Positions 1-7,816 of a stretch of 64,000 bases of DNA are shown here, piece by piece. Both the position numbers and the translations under genes were made by a program. The notes beneath the pieces were generated by a model. It searched no databases. It saw only the letters and a program-made list of their open reading frames with translations, and had not been told where the DNA came from. Position 1 is the first letter of the stretch; every line of letters starts with the position of its first letter. This DNA is from an uncultured Lachnospiraceae bacterium (GTDB lineage Bacteria; Bacillota; Clostridia; Lachnospirales; Lachnospiraceae), in NCBI GenBank assembly GCA_910579615.1, contig CAJTUA010000006.1:1-64000 (forward strand), read 5' to 3'.

Positions 1-413
1 TCAAGGGTGTCTGATATCTGCCGGGTGGTCATGCCCTTTGCATACATCGAAATGATCTTCTGGTCAATGTCGGAGATATCCTTCTGACGTTTCTTCACCA
101 CCTGCGGCTCAAAAGTGGACTTTCGGTCCTGGGGGACCGAGATCTCCATGCTCCCATAGCTGCTGTTCACCCGCTTGCTCTTATAGCCGTTACGGGAATC
201 TTCATTGTCAGAACGTTCCGATCTGCCATACCCCAGATGTTCCTCCATCTCGGCCTCCATCATTTCCTTGATGGTTCCTCCCAGAAGATCTTTCAATGCA
301 TCCTGGATATCCTCTGCTGTCTGGATGTCATATTCCTGCAGGAGCTGGCGGATGATGTTACGTTTGCCACCGGTCATGACGACTTTGTGTACGGGTTTCT
401 TTTCTCTTGCCAT
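1..413 (-). CDS. IS256-family (Mutator-type) transposase, N-terminal part, cut by window edge
   Basis: The minus-strand frame opens at ATG 411-413 behind an AGGAGG 8 nt upstream and runs off the left edge, so only about 137 N-terminal residues are visible. It starts MAREKKPVHKVVMTGGK and contains EMMEAEMEEHLGYGRSERS, NGYKSKRV and DIDQKIISMYAKGMTTRQI. The E-x-HLGYxxxER and RNGYxxK blocks are the usual N-terminal signature of IS256-type DDE transposases, which insert by cut-and-paste or copy-out. The catalytic DDE residues lie outside the window, so intactness cannot be judged. It sits next to a broken acetyltransferase that it appears to have split. Confidence 0.9.
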   Translation of the reverse strand, partial: MAREKKPVHKVVMTGGKRNIIRQLLQEYDIQTAEDIQDALKDLLGGTIKEMMEAEMEEHLGYGRSERSDNEDSRNGYKSKRVNSSYGSMEISVPQDRKSTFEPQVVKKRQKDISDIDQKIISMYAKGMTTRQISDTL

Positions 414-497
414 AATAATAGGCCTCCTATAGTTTAGATTTTACCATAGAAGACCTGTTTTTAATAGCTATTTACAGAAAAACTTTCATACACTCTG
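1..497 (-). mobile_element. End of an IS256-like insertion sequence
   Basis: The stretch upstream of the transposase start, about 470-496, reads TTTACAGAAAAACTTTCATA on the plus strand. This resembles the terminal inverted repeats of IS256-type elements. Right after it, at about 497, a GNAT coding frame resumes, which places the IS boundary near 496-499. The other end and any 8-9 bp target duplication are outside the window. The boundary is inferred from the frame change, not from a seen duplication. Confidence 0.65.
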
Positions 498-600
498 ACG
501 AAGGGCATTATTGTATAGATTATGATTTTAATCCTAGCTATTGCGGAAAAGGTTATGCAACAGAAGCAGGTAATGCACTTGTTCATATTTATTTAAGTCA
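497..600 (+). pseudogene. GNAT N-acetyltransferase remnant interrupted by the IS
   Basis: One plus-strand frame reads DEGHYCIDYDFNPSYCGKGY followed by ATEAGNALVHI. The pattern of a beta-strand, then x-x-x-GKGYATEA, is motif A of GNAT acetyltransferases, with the Q/RxxGxG/A acetyl-CoA loop altered to YCGKGYA. There is no start and no full domain: the left side is lost to the IS, and after about 600 the frame no longer looks like GNAT and stops at about 655. It is a decayed relic about 35 residues long. It overlaps nothing else except the last codons of the downstream convergent kinase frame. Confidence 0.65.
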
Positions 601-627
601 CATCCTGCTTCCAACTTCAACATCCCC

Positions 628-1500
628 TCAAAACAACTCATCCAACAACATATAATACCTCAACTTCTCCTCATCTATCTCCGTTATTCCAATCTGCTCA
701 TAAAAATACGGAACCGCCCCCGGACAGCGCTTGATAAACTCCCGCACGCACAGCGCAATATCCTGATACGCATCCCCCACGCCGCCATTTCCGAAATCAA
801 TAAACGCTGTGACATGCTCTCCGTCCGTAAAAAAATTATTCAGGCAGTAATCGCCATGGGTAAAAACCGGCTCCACGTCCGGCTGATGTTTCACCAAAAA
901 CTCAAAAACCTCCGCATGGTTCTTAAAGTCCTTTGTATATGGAACGGAAGCGTCCAGTTTTCCGTAGCTGCCATGACACAGCTCTTCTTGCGCGAGTTTT
1001 AGTTTTTCATCCAGATTTCCTTTGACCGGGCAGTCTGCTGTATCTACCTGCCAAAGCAGCCTCAGCCCTTCCGCTGCCAGCCTTGCAAGATGTACCGGGT
1101 CAGCATAATACTTTGGCTGTCGCAAAATCTCCCCTTTGGCCTGCCGGATAAGAAGATAGCCATATGTTCTCCCCAAAACTGCGGAATTTTCCACCGACGA
1201 AAATTCTGCGGACAAAAACTCTGTGGATTTTGAATTTCCTGCGTCCACAGGGCATTCTGCCGCCACGCAAAAAAGCGGTTCCGGTACAGGCAGCCGCTTT
1301 CCATCATAAAGCCAGCGGTACAGGCGGTGTTCATTTTCCACCGACGCACTCCATGGCTCCACTTTCAGATAATATCCCTCTTTTTTTCCTCCGGACAAGG
1401 CATGGCAGTGGTACACATCTGCCGATGACATCCCCTCGTGCTCCGCTCTGATTTCTGCCCGCGCCAGAAAATCAGAAATCGGTTTTGGCAAGTACATCAT
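628..1500 (-). CDS. APH(3')-like aminoglycoside phosphotransferase
   Basis: This protein of about 290 residues has the kinase motifs of the aminoglycoside phosphotransferase (APH) family: the Brenner catalytic loop FTHGDYCLNN, the metal-binding IDFGNGGVGDAYQDIALC, and a LLDELF C-terminus like that of APH(3') enzymes. PVKGNLDEKLKLA also matches the substrate-binding region. By family it would transfer phosphate from ATP to the 3'-hydroxyl of kanamycin-type drugs in the cytoplasm. Start ATG 1500 is chosen because AAGGGAG lies 6 nt upstream; ATG 1497 is an alternative. Oddities are Asn for the usual Pro after HGDYCL, and a Ser/Glu-rich insertion of about 30 residues (around 90-120) between the N-lobe and the hinge. 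It could be a divergent chromosomal kinase rather than an effective resistance enzyme. Confidence 0.8.
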   Translation of the reverse strand: MMYLPKPISDFLARAEIRAEHEGMSSADVYHCHALSGGKKEGYYLKVEPWSASVENEHRLYRWLYDGKRLPVPEPLFCVAAECPVDAGNSKSTEFLSAEFSSVENSAVLGRTYGYLLIRQAKGEILRQPKYYADPVHLARLAAEGLRLLWQVDTADCPVKGNLDEKLKLAQEELCHGSYGKLDASVPYTKDFKNHAEVFEFLVKHQPDVEPVFTHGDYCLNNFFTDGEHVTAFIDFGNGGVGDAYQDIALCVREFIKRCPGAVPYFYEQIGITEIDEEKLRYYMLLDELF

Positions 1501-1548
1501 ACCACACTCCCTTTCCAAGAAATTTCCAAAACAACAAGCTCCCTTTCC

Positions 1549-2628
1549 TCACAAAATAATAATATTTGCGCACCCCAAATCATTCGCCAAATCATATACC
1601 TTCCCTGTCGTTAACCCCAATACCTTCGGGCGCAGCGCCGTAAGTGGGTCGTTCTCCACCACCCGCGCATTTTCCCCGTTGCTTAATGCCACATCCGTTC
1701 CCACCGGATAAAGAATGACGCTTTCCATAAAGCAGCGCATCACATCCACATCAAGCTCGCTCGTCATGGACATAATCATTTCCACTGCATCCCGCGGCGA
1801 GAACGGCTTTTTATACGGGCGCTCCGTCACAAGCGCATCGTAGATGTCTGCCACAGAAATAATCCGCGCAAATGTATTGATTTTTGGCATGGCAACGCCG
1901 AGAGGATAACCTTTGCCGTTTAATTTTTCATGATGCTGCAGAACACCCATTTTAATATCATTGGATAATTCCTCCTTCTGCGTCAATATCCGGTAGCCAA
2001 ACACCGAATGCTGCTTCATCACCAGAAATTCTTCATCCGTAAGCTTTCCCGCCTTGTTTAACACTTCATTCGGTATCTGGGATTTTCCGATATCATGCAA
2101 AAGCCCGGAAATCCCGATTTCGTATACCTGTTTTTCGTTAAAGCCGAAGCGCTTGGCAACAATCATTGACATGGTTGCGACGTCCACGCTGTGCTTGAAC
2201 GTGTATTCGTCGCTCACCTTAAGGGCGCTGATATCGACTGCGACCGCTTCATTGTCGTCAATCGCTTTCATCAAATCATTTGTAACGTTCTTTGTCGCGT
2301 CCGTAAAATCCGGGGAGCCCACATCCTGATACAGATACTTAATGCCCTCCTCCACGCGTTTCCTGACACTCTCGGAAAGCTTTACCTTCGAGCGGTCTTC
2401 CACGCGCTCCTTGTCAAATTTCTGCTGCATCGCAGGGGCGAGCGGGGCGGGTCTGCCCTCCTCTTGTGGTTCCTCCTCGCCCTCACGGATGTAAACCCCC
2501 GGAACCCCCATTTTCTTTAATGCTTCAATCGTATAATCATCCAATGAACTTTTGCGTGCAACCAACACGCGCCCTGCCCGGTCAATAATCGCCTGGTCAA
2601 TCACCATGCCGGGCAAAAGCTTTCTCAT
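1549..2628 (-). CDS. HD-GYP domain cyclic-di-GMP phosphodiesterase
   Basis: This 359-residue protein has an N-terminal region of about 120 residues (a DUF3391-like module), then a complete HD-GYP domain. The motifs seen are HDIGKSQIP, the HHEKLNGKGYP signature that defines the GYP part, and DIYDALVTERPY. By family it hydrolyses c-di-GMP to pGpG or GMP with a two- or three-metal centre. There is no receiver or membrane segment, so it is probably cytosolic. The SD is weak. The 236 bp downstream (2629-2864 in window order is upstream of the start) hold an AT-rich 9-bp inverted repeat, GCAAATATT/AATATTTGC, near 2758-2790 that may be part of its control region. It is one of four HD-GYP proteins in the window. 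Confidence 0.93.
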   Translation of the reverse strand: MRKLLPGMVIDQAIIDRAGRVLVARKSSLDDYTIEALKKMGVPGVYIREGEEEPQEEGRPAPLAPAMQQKFDKERVEDRSKVKLSESVRKRVEEGIKYLYQDVGSPDFTDATKNVTNDLMKAIDDNEAVAVDISALKVSDEYTFKHSVDVATMSMIVAKRFGFNEKQVYEIGISGLLHDIGKSQIPNEVLNKAGKLTDEEFLVMKQHSVFGYRILTQKEELSNDIKMGVLQHHEKLNGKGYPLGVAMPKINTFARIISVADIYDALVTERPYKKPFSPRDAVEMIMSMTSELDVDVMRCFMESVILYPVGTDVALSNGENARVVENDPLTALRPKVLGLTTGKVYDLANDLGCANIIIL

Positions 2629-2864
2629 GGAACAATATTTTCGCGTAATCAGCTGCCATCACCACCTTTGACCATCCAAAACAATGCCTGTCTGTCAAAT
2701 CATTGTAGCATATTTTTGCCAGAAAGTACAGAAAAATCTGCGTTTCATCCACAATATTGCAAATATTACTTATAAATTTGCAATATTTGCGGCAAAAATA
2801 AAATCAGCAGTAAAAACCGATTACACAATTTTAACTTCTTCCTTCCTTATACATTCTGTTTTCC

Positions 2865-3380
2865 TTATTTCTGCCCGATATAGGCAACTCCCGCAAGATA
2901 CAAAAGCAAAATCATCCCTGCCGGGTAAATCAGGTTCCAGAATGACCAGGTGCCGTCAACAAACGCCCCGAACTGCTGCAGCACAAGGCATACGGCTCCA
3001 AGCTTTTGCAGATAACGGCGCAGATACTCCCTGCGCACCCGGCGCATCAACGCCCGGTCTGCCGGGACGTAGGCAAGCATTGCCGATATGCGCTCCCCCG
3101 CCACATAAATATACGGCTGCATCCGGCACAGCACCGCCATGCCAAGAAAAAGCCACGCCAAAATGTAAATCACCCGCAAATCCGGGTCAACCGCCGGCCG
3201 AAATGGGAACAGCATCATAAAGCATCCCAAGGTTCCCATAATATAGTATAAAATTTTTGACGCAAACGCCCAGTCCGCATCCCCCTCCATCAATTCCCGG
3301 TCAAATGCCCGGATTCGCTTTTTTTGCATCTGCTCCTCTTGCTTTTGCTGCGCGATGTCTCCTTTGTTTTTTTGCATCAT
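2865..3380 (-). CDS. Small membrane protein closing the YtrA-type ABC operon
   Basis: I do not recognise the family. The protein of about 171 residues starts MMQKNKGDIAQQKQ. It has a charged, Gln/Lys-rich N-terminus (residues 1-35), two hydrophobic segments near 45-95, a basic cytoplasmic-like loop (RALMRRVRREYLRRYLQ), and two more segments near 115-170. The start at 3380, or 3377, is set by AGGAGG immediately upstream; the longer frame to 3428 runs through that SD and is unlikely. It lies 66 bp after an ABC ATPase in the same direction, so it is probably co-transcribed and a candidate membrane partner of that ATPase. Confidence 0.7.
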   Translation of the reverse strand: MMQKNKGDIAQQKQEEQMQKKRIRAFDRELMEGDADWAFASKILYYIMGTLGCFMMLFPFRPAVDPDLRVIYILAWLFLGMAVLCRMQPYIYVAGERISAMLAYVPADRALMRRVRREYLRRYLQKLGAVCLVLQQFGAFVDGTWSFWNLIYPAGMILLLYLAGVAYIGQK

Positions 3381-3446
3381 CCCCGCCTCCTTTTTGTTGT
3401 GCCGCCCTGCCGCAACGAAACCGAACATATCGGAAAACTGCGTTCT

Positions 3447-4109
3447 TTACGCTCCTGCCTCACAAAATGATGTCAGCTGCCCCTCCTGCATCATCCCGAC
3501 ATAATCCACCTTTTCCTTAAGCTCTTCCTCAATATGTGTCGTCATTAACACGGAGGCATCCCCCTGCTCCAAAATCCGGTGGAGCAGCCGGAAAAATTCT
3601 TTCCGGAAAACCGGGTCCATCCCTCCGGTCACCTCGTCGAGCAGATACAGCTTTGTGTGGTGCGCCATGGCAAAAATCATCTGGAACCTTAAATATTCCC
3701 CGCGCGAAAGTTTAGAGAGCGGCGTGTCCAGCTTCATCCTTGTTCCGGTTGCCAGGCTTACTTCCTTAGCTACCTTCTCAAAAATATCCTGTTCCCACTC
3801 CTCATAAAACGGCGAAAGAAGCTTTACATTCCGTCTGGCACTGTACATTTTAAAAAACGCAGCTTCATCTGCCACAAAAGCAATCTGATTTAACAGCTTC
3901 GTATGCGAGGAATGCAGCTCCTGTCCCAAAAAGCGGATGGAACCGGTATAACGCTTTTTTTCATCTGCGATATAGTGCAGCAGGGTTGTTTTCCCCGCGC
4001 CGTTTTTTCCTGCAATTCCAACAAGATAGCCCGTTGGCACCGCAAATGTAATATCCTTAAGGCAAAAGCCCTTGTCTGTCCCGCAGACATTCTGAAATTC
4101 CAACAGCAT
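3447..4109 (-). CDS. ABC transporter ATP-binding protein (YtrB/BcrA-like)
   Basis: This 220-residue ATPase has Walker A GKNGAGKTTLLHYI, signature LSRGEYLRFQMIF (an LSxGE variant of LSGGQ), Walker B KLYLLDEVTGGMDP and switch His in MTTHIEEEL. The single-domain size fits an ATPase that works with separate membrane proteins. Start ATG 4109 is preferred because AAGGAG lies 8 nt upstream. A start at 4151 would overlap the GntR stop as ATGA and remains possible by coupling. GntR regulator upstream plus membrane protein downstream is the layout of ytr/bcr-type exporters linked to cell-wall antibiotic stress. The substrate cannot be read from sequence. Confidence 0.88.
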   Translation of the reverse strand: MLLEFQNVCGTDKGFCLKDITFAVPTGYLVGIAGKNGAGKTTLLHYIADEKKRYTGSIRFLGQELHSSHTKLLNQIAFVADEAAFFKMYSARRNVKLLSPFYEEWEQDIFEKVAKEVSLATGTRMKLDTPLSKLSRGEYLRFQMIFAMAHHTKLYLLDEVTGGMDPVFRKEFFRLLHRILEQGDASVLMTTHIEEELKEKVDYVGMMQEGQLTSFCEAGA

Positions 4110-4147
4110 ATGTTTGCTCCTTTCCCGCAGCCCTCTGGTTCTTTCCA

Positions 4148-4522
4148 TCATAAATCTTCCATCAATTCTTTTACCATATCCATCACATTTTTTTTGCTCA
4201 TTCCCGCTTTGAAACAGTCGGAAAGCACTTCCGCCATCCGCTGTTCCAACCCGATATATTGCTTCTCCTTCAAATAATCCTGATTGTATTCACACACATA
4301 AAAGCCCTTTCCCGGCACAGAGCGGATAAGATGCTCTTTCTCAAGCTCCTCGTAGGCGCGTTTTGTCGTGATGACACTGACTTCCAACTGCCCTGCCAGT
4401 GACCGGATGGATGGCAGTGCCTCCCCCGGCTTTAGCTCCCCCGTCACAATCGCGTTCTTTAACTGGGCAACAATCTGTTCATAAATTGCAAGCGTTCCCT
4501 GCGTTCGAATTGATATATTCAT
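4148..4522 (-). CDS. GntR-family regulator, YtrA subfamily
   Basis: The protein has 124 residues. Its N-terminal winged helix (about 10-75) carries PGEALPSIRSLAGQLEVSVI and TKRAYEELE, the GntR DNA-binding signature, followed by a short tail of about 50 residues instead of a large ligand domain; this is the YtrA subclass. Such proteins repress their own ABC operons and are released by cell-envelope stress. It lies inside the five-gene operon it probably controls. The large palindrome over the operon promoter at 6418-6470 is the obvious operator candidate. Its stop overlaps a possible ATG of the next ATPase. Confidence 0.92.
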   Translation of the reverse strand: MNISIRTQGTLAIYEQIVAQLKNAIVTGELKPGEALPSIRSLAGQLEVSVITTKRAYEELEKEHLIRSVPGKGFYVCEYNQDYLKEKQYIGLEQRMAEVLSDCFKAGMSKKNVMDMVKELMEDL

Positions 4523-4570
4523 GGATTTCCTTCCTTCTGATTGGTTTCTTCTTTCCCTGCGAATCCGCTA

Positions 4571-5293
4571 TCATAACAAAAATCTCTTTGTCTGGCTTTG
4601 CACCGGATTTGTTTTTACTTTTTCATAGCAGACAAAATTTTCCATGACTGGACGGGAAAATTTCACAAGTGCCGCCAGGGATGTTAAGGCATGGGCAACA
4701 AACAAAATCACTCCCACAGTTACTTCCATCCCGGTAAACCTCGGTTCCTCTATGTCGCCGACGATTGCCACCAAAAAAATCCCACTGAAAAGCCCGAGTA
4801 TCAAAACAACAGCATACCACGCCCCGTGATACACAAGCCTTTTGTCCACCCTGCTCATCTCCTGCATATTGCTGTACATCCCAAGCACCACGGAAGAAAA
4901 GAGAATGCTCAGTATCACTAACACTGCAATAAGCGGTGAAATCCAACCGGATATACAGAGCGCCCCCTGAAACAAAAGGGCAAGCAACAACGGCAGCCCC
5001 GCACGGACTTTCCACATAATCAAAAAATACTGCTTGCGCTCCTGTTTTGAAAGCGGGCACAGATACAGGGCTTTGTTCACGCCATCCCCGTACATAGTAA
5101 AGAGCAGCATTGCAAGAACCATCGGTATGATGAAAGCATAATAAAACAGAAAATATTTTCCCGACAGACTCAAAAATACCGGTGCAAGGAGCATCAAATA
5201 TAAATAGCAATAGAAGTTTATAAAACGTTTAAAAGATTTTTTCAGTCCTGGCTTTATTCCGCAGCGCAGGTCACTTAATACCATTTTCCACAT
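4571..5293 (-). CDS. ABC transporter membrane component, six predicted helices
   Basis: The protein of about 240 residues starts MWKMVLSDLRCGIKPG. It has hydrophobic stretches near 25-45, 50-70, 100-120, 125-150, 165-190 and 200-225, so about six membrane helices, and a short basic C-terminus. This is the general shape of an ABC-2-like exporter permease paired with the ATPase immediately upstream. No family signature was recognised. The start at 5293 has AGGAGG 7 nt upstream. The frame continues 17 codons upstream to 5344 through a palindromic element, giving GSGRSYTELKIGG; that reads through the SD itself and is rejected as an artefact. Confidence 0.78.
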   Translation of the reverse strand: MWKMVLSDLRCGIKPGLKKSFKRFINFYCYLYLMLLAPVFLSLSGKYFLFYYAFIIPMVLAMLLFTMYGDGVNKALYLCPLSKQERKQYFLIMWKVRAGLPLLLALLFQGALCISGWISPLIAVLVILSILFSSVVLGMYSNMQEMSRVDKRLVYHGAWYAVVLILGLFSGIFLVAIVGDIEEPRFTGMEVTVGVILFVAHALTSLAALVKFSRPVMENFVCYEKVKTNPVQSQTKRFLL

Positions 5294-5312
5294 AGGCAAT
5301 CCTCCTATTTTA

Positions 5313-5480
5313 AGTTCCGTATATGACCTCCCAGACCCCTTCACGGCAGTGGATTTTCTCTCCGCTTCGCTCCGATAAATTCCACTGGGCTCTGTACAGT
5401 CATATACTGTTTTTAAGTTCCGTATATGACCTCCCAGACCCCTTCACGGCAGTGGATTTTCTCTCCGCTTCGCTCCGATA
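5313..5480 (-). repeat. Family A palindromic element, two units (second truncated)
   Basis: Unit 1 covers 5313-5414 and unit 2 covers 5416-5480, a period of 103 bp. Unit 1 folds as three nested stems: GTATATGAC/GTCATATAC, CAGACCC/GGGCTCTG and CAGTGG/CCACTG, with a TCCGCTTCGCTCC loop. Unit 2 stops just after its loop, and the next base begins the stop codon of the upstream ATPase. The downstream end runs CGGAACTTAAAATAGGAGG straight into the SD of the membrane gene. Here the mini-ORF start of other loci is ATA, not ATG. Confidence 0.88.
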
Positions 5481-6326
5481 TCAACGCTTCTTTAGCGCAT
5501 GGTAAAACATAATTTCCTCGAGTGTTGGCACGCCCACGCACAATTCCGGGTCATAGACCGCGCGCCGGCTGTGCTTTACGAACGCCTTCGCGCCATATTG
5601 CCCGCTCTCCATGGAAAGGATTCTTCCTTCCGGAAGGAGCTTTAATTTATACTCCGGTCCGGAGATCATCCGGTAAGAATCCTCCAGCTCTGTGCGCTCC
5701 ATACAAAACACAAGCTTTCCGTCGTCCAACATTGCTACATAATCTGCCAACCGGTCAAGGTCACTGGTCAGATGGGTGGCAAGGACAACGCCATGCTCCC
5801 CGTCCGAGATAAATTCCGTAATAATCCGGAAAAATTCGTTCCGGAACTCCGGGTCAAAGCTTGCGGTTGGCTCATCCAAAAGCAGCAGTTTCGGCGCATA
5901 CGAGAGTGCGAATGCGAACTGGAATTTCAGTTTTTCCCCTTTTGAAAGCTTGCCAAGGCTGCGCTCCTTTGGCAGCGCAAAGCGGGTGCAGTATTCCAGA
6001 AAAACCTTCTTGTCGTAGTCCGGATAATATTTCCCATACATATCCGCGTTCTGCTCCAACGTCTGCCCTGCATGAAAAATTTCTTCTGCGAGCACCCACC
6101 CAATCTGGCTGCGCACCCTTACCTCCTCCTTTTGCGGGTTTTCGCCGAGCACCTGGATATTCCCTGCATCCGCGGCATACAGCCCCATAAGCAGATGCAA
6201 AAGCGTTGTCTTTCCGGCACCATTTTGCCCAATCAGCCCTAAAACATAGCCTTTCGGGAAGGAAAAGGAAATGTCGGAGAGTTTGAAATTCCCCAGTTTC
6301 TTTTCTACATGGTCAAGTCGAATCAT
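5481..6326 (-). CDS. ABC transporter ATP-binding protein, first gene of the YtrA-type operon
   Basis: This 281-residue protein has Walker A GQNGAGKTTLLHLLMG, signature LSKGEKLKFQFAFAL, Walker B KLLLLDEPTASFDP and switch His in VLATHLTSDL. After the ATPase fold there is a C-terminal extension of about 65 residues with a PEYKLKLLPEGRILSME segment, as seen in YtrB/BcrA-type proteins. It starts at 6326 (ATG 6329 also possible) behind GAGGTGCC. It is the first gene after the 6447-6475 promoter. Its stop codon abuts a truncated family A repeat. It probably powers export with the membrane gene that follows; the substrate is unknown. Confidence 0.88.
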   Translation of the reverse strand: MIRLDHVEKKLGNFKLSDISFSFPKGYVLGLIGQNGAGKTTLLHLLMGLYAADAGNIQVLGENPQKEEVRVRSQIGWVLAEEIFHAGQTLEQNADMYGKYYPDYDKKVFLEYCTRFALPKERSLGKLSKGEKLKFQFAFALSYAPKLLLLDEPTASFDPEFRNEFFRIITEFISDGEHGVVLATHLTSDLDRLADYVAMLDDGKLVFCMERTELEDSYRMISGPEYKLKLLPEGRILSMESGQYGAKAFVKHSRRAVYDPELCVGVPTLEEIMFYHALKKR

Positions 6327-6417
6327 CATGGCACCTCTTTCCTGCATTTGGTAAAATTCATTTCTGTTTCAAGATTCCGGAATCAATGGTATCATGTCCG
6401 CAAGAACATGGCATCAT

Positions 6418-6475
6418 AAAACGCGTTCATATACTGTATATGTTTATATATACAGTATATGAACGCGTTTGTCAA
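6418..6475 (-). promoter_or_regulatory. Sigma-A promoter overlapped by a large palindromic operator
   Basis: Reading the minus strand, the -35 is TTGACA (6470-6475) and the -10 is TATATA (6447-6452) with a 17-bp spacer. A palindrome at 6418-6470 has 23-bp perfect arms beginning AAACGCGTTCATATACTG, with a loop of about 6 bp. It spans the spacer, the -10 and the start region. A repressor bound here would block the ABC operon. The YtrA-type GntR protein encoded inside that operon is the likely ligand (inference). Confidence 0.82.
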
Positions 6476-6492
6476 GCGATTTTACAAAAAAA

Positions 6493-7065
6493 TTAATTGT
6501 CATAGCAATTCCCGTACAGCTCCTTCGCCGCTTTTGTATACTGCGAGACAAAGCTATTTTTCGCATTCGTATACCCATCCCGGTCATGCTCGTATTTCTT
6601 CCACAGGCGGATTTTCATCCGCTCATATTCCCCTGCCACCTCCGGGTGGTCAATCATATAATCCCTGAAATACAGCTCATCATTGTCCCCCGCATACCTT
6701 AAATGCAGGTGGTAGACCTTCTTTGCAAACCCATTTTCCGTGTAGCCTTTATTAAAGGACATTCTCCCTTCCTTGCTGCTCATGCATATGTACCCATTGC
6801 CCGTAAGGATTTCCCGGATTCGGGCAAACTCAAAGCCTGGCACCACCTCCACCAAAATGTCAATGATTGGCTTTGCCCAGATTCCCGCAACCGATGTGCT
6901 CCCGATATGGCTGATGCGCACGAGCCCATCCTGCGGCAGTATTTTCTTTAACGCCGCCTCTTCCTCGGCATACCAGTCCACCCAACAATCCCGGTGCCCC
7001 GTCAGAAAAACCGGGAACAGCTGCCAAAGCTCCTCCAGGCTCATCTCGGATAGTTTTTTCCCCAT
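6493..7065 (-). CDS. GrpB family protein (UPF0157)
   Basis: This 190-residue protein matches the GrpB/UPF0157 family, a nucleotidyltransferase-like fold. Visible blocks are HIGSTSVAGIWAKPIIDILV, YICMSSKEGRMSFNKGYTENG and KVYHLHLRYAGDNDELYFRDY. The GSTSV..KPIID block carries the acidic residue typical of the fold. The biochemical activity of the family is not established; it is sometimes fused to CoaE. It converges on nothing and ends 18 bp before the ABC operon promoter. No clear terminator separates them, so read-through into the next promoter region is possible. Confidence 0.88.
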   Translation of the reverse strand: MGKKLSEMSLEELWQLFPVFLTGHRDCWVDWYAEEEAALKKILPQDGLVRISHIGSTSVAGIWAKPIIDILVEVVPGFEFARIREILTGNGYICMSSKEGRMSFNKGYTENGFAKKVYHLHLRYAGDNDELYFRDYMIDHPEVAGEYERMKIRLWKKYEHDRDGYTNAKNSFVSQYTKAAKELYGNCYDN

Positions 7066-7139
7066 CCTTACCCCCTCCCTTCTGCCAATTCCAACCCGCC
7101 CGTTATGCTGCGCGGTTTTGCTGCATTATCCATGTCCTT

Positions 7140-7754
7140 TCAGTCTTCCCGCTGTTCTGCCAGATAAATTCCCCAGTCTTTAAAATACGAAACCAAATCA
7201 TAAATAAGTTCGCCATCAACAGAATACGTCATACAGCAGCCTGGTTGTTCCTGCGAAAAGGTATCCCATGCCGTGACCAGATGTTCCGTGCGAAAAATCC
7301 CCTGCCCTTCCAACAGCTTAGCAAATGCAGGGATATCCTGTGTGAAGGCGGTGCAGCAATTGTAGCGCGACTTTGTCAGCTCGTCCTGCGAATCATGTCC
7401 GCCAAATCCAAATGCGGATATTCCATCATGAACCAGCAGTTCCCCTTTTTCCCGCAAAATGGCATATGCCTCTTCCTCACTCAGCCCATCGATATAATAT
7501 ATGTTTTTATGTGTCCCCTTTGTTTTTGTGTTTCCAATCTCCTGCTCTTCGTCCTGATTGCACGGAATTTCTAAAATAAAAAACAGCAGTTCCTTCCGGT
7601 GTGCCCGGATAAACGCCGTAAAAAGCGACAGAAGCTTGTCCGCGCCAACATTGGCGTGAATGGCGGTCAATCCGCGAACCTGCCTGCCAATTGTATACGC
7701 CTCGCAAAGCAAAGCCGCATCGGGCACATGTGCGCCCTTGATAATATTTAACAT
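7140..7754 (-). CDS. Conserved hypothetical protein, unknown function
   Basis: I do not recognise this 204-residue protein. It begins MLNIIKGAHVPDAALLCEAY and includes YYIDGLSEEEAYAILREKG, an acidic or Gly-rich FGFGGHDSQDEL and a C-terminal YDLVSYFKDWGIYLAEQ. It has no membrane segment or signal peptide and is probably cytosolic. The start at 7754 is supported by AAGGGGGGAG just upstream, while the 27 upstream bases of open frame contain that SD. It follows recO by 62 bp in the same direction and precedes the GrpB gene by 74 bp, so it may be the tail of the era-recO transcript. Confidence 0.7.
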   Translation of the reverse strand: MLNIIKGAHVPDAALLCEAYTIGRQVRGLTAIHANVGADKLLSLFTAFIRAHRKELLFFILEIPCNQDEEQEIGNTKTKGTHKNIYYIDGLSEEEAYAILREKGELLVHDGISAFGFGGHDSQDELTKSRYNCCTAFTQDIPAFAKLLEGQGIFRTEHLVTAWDTFSQEQPGCCMTYSVDGELIYDLVSYFKDWGIYLAEQRED

Positions 7755-7816
7755 TTTGCTCCCCCCTTCTGTCCCTGCCACACGGCCTGCCAGAAAATAC
7801 CTCCATCCCCCGGGAT

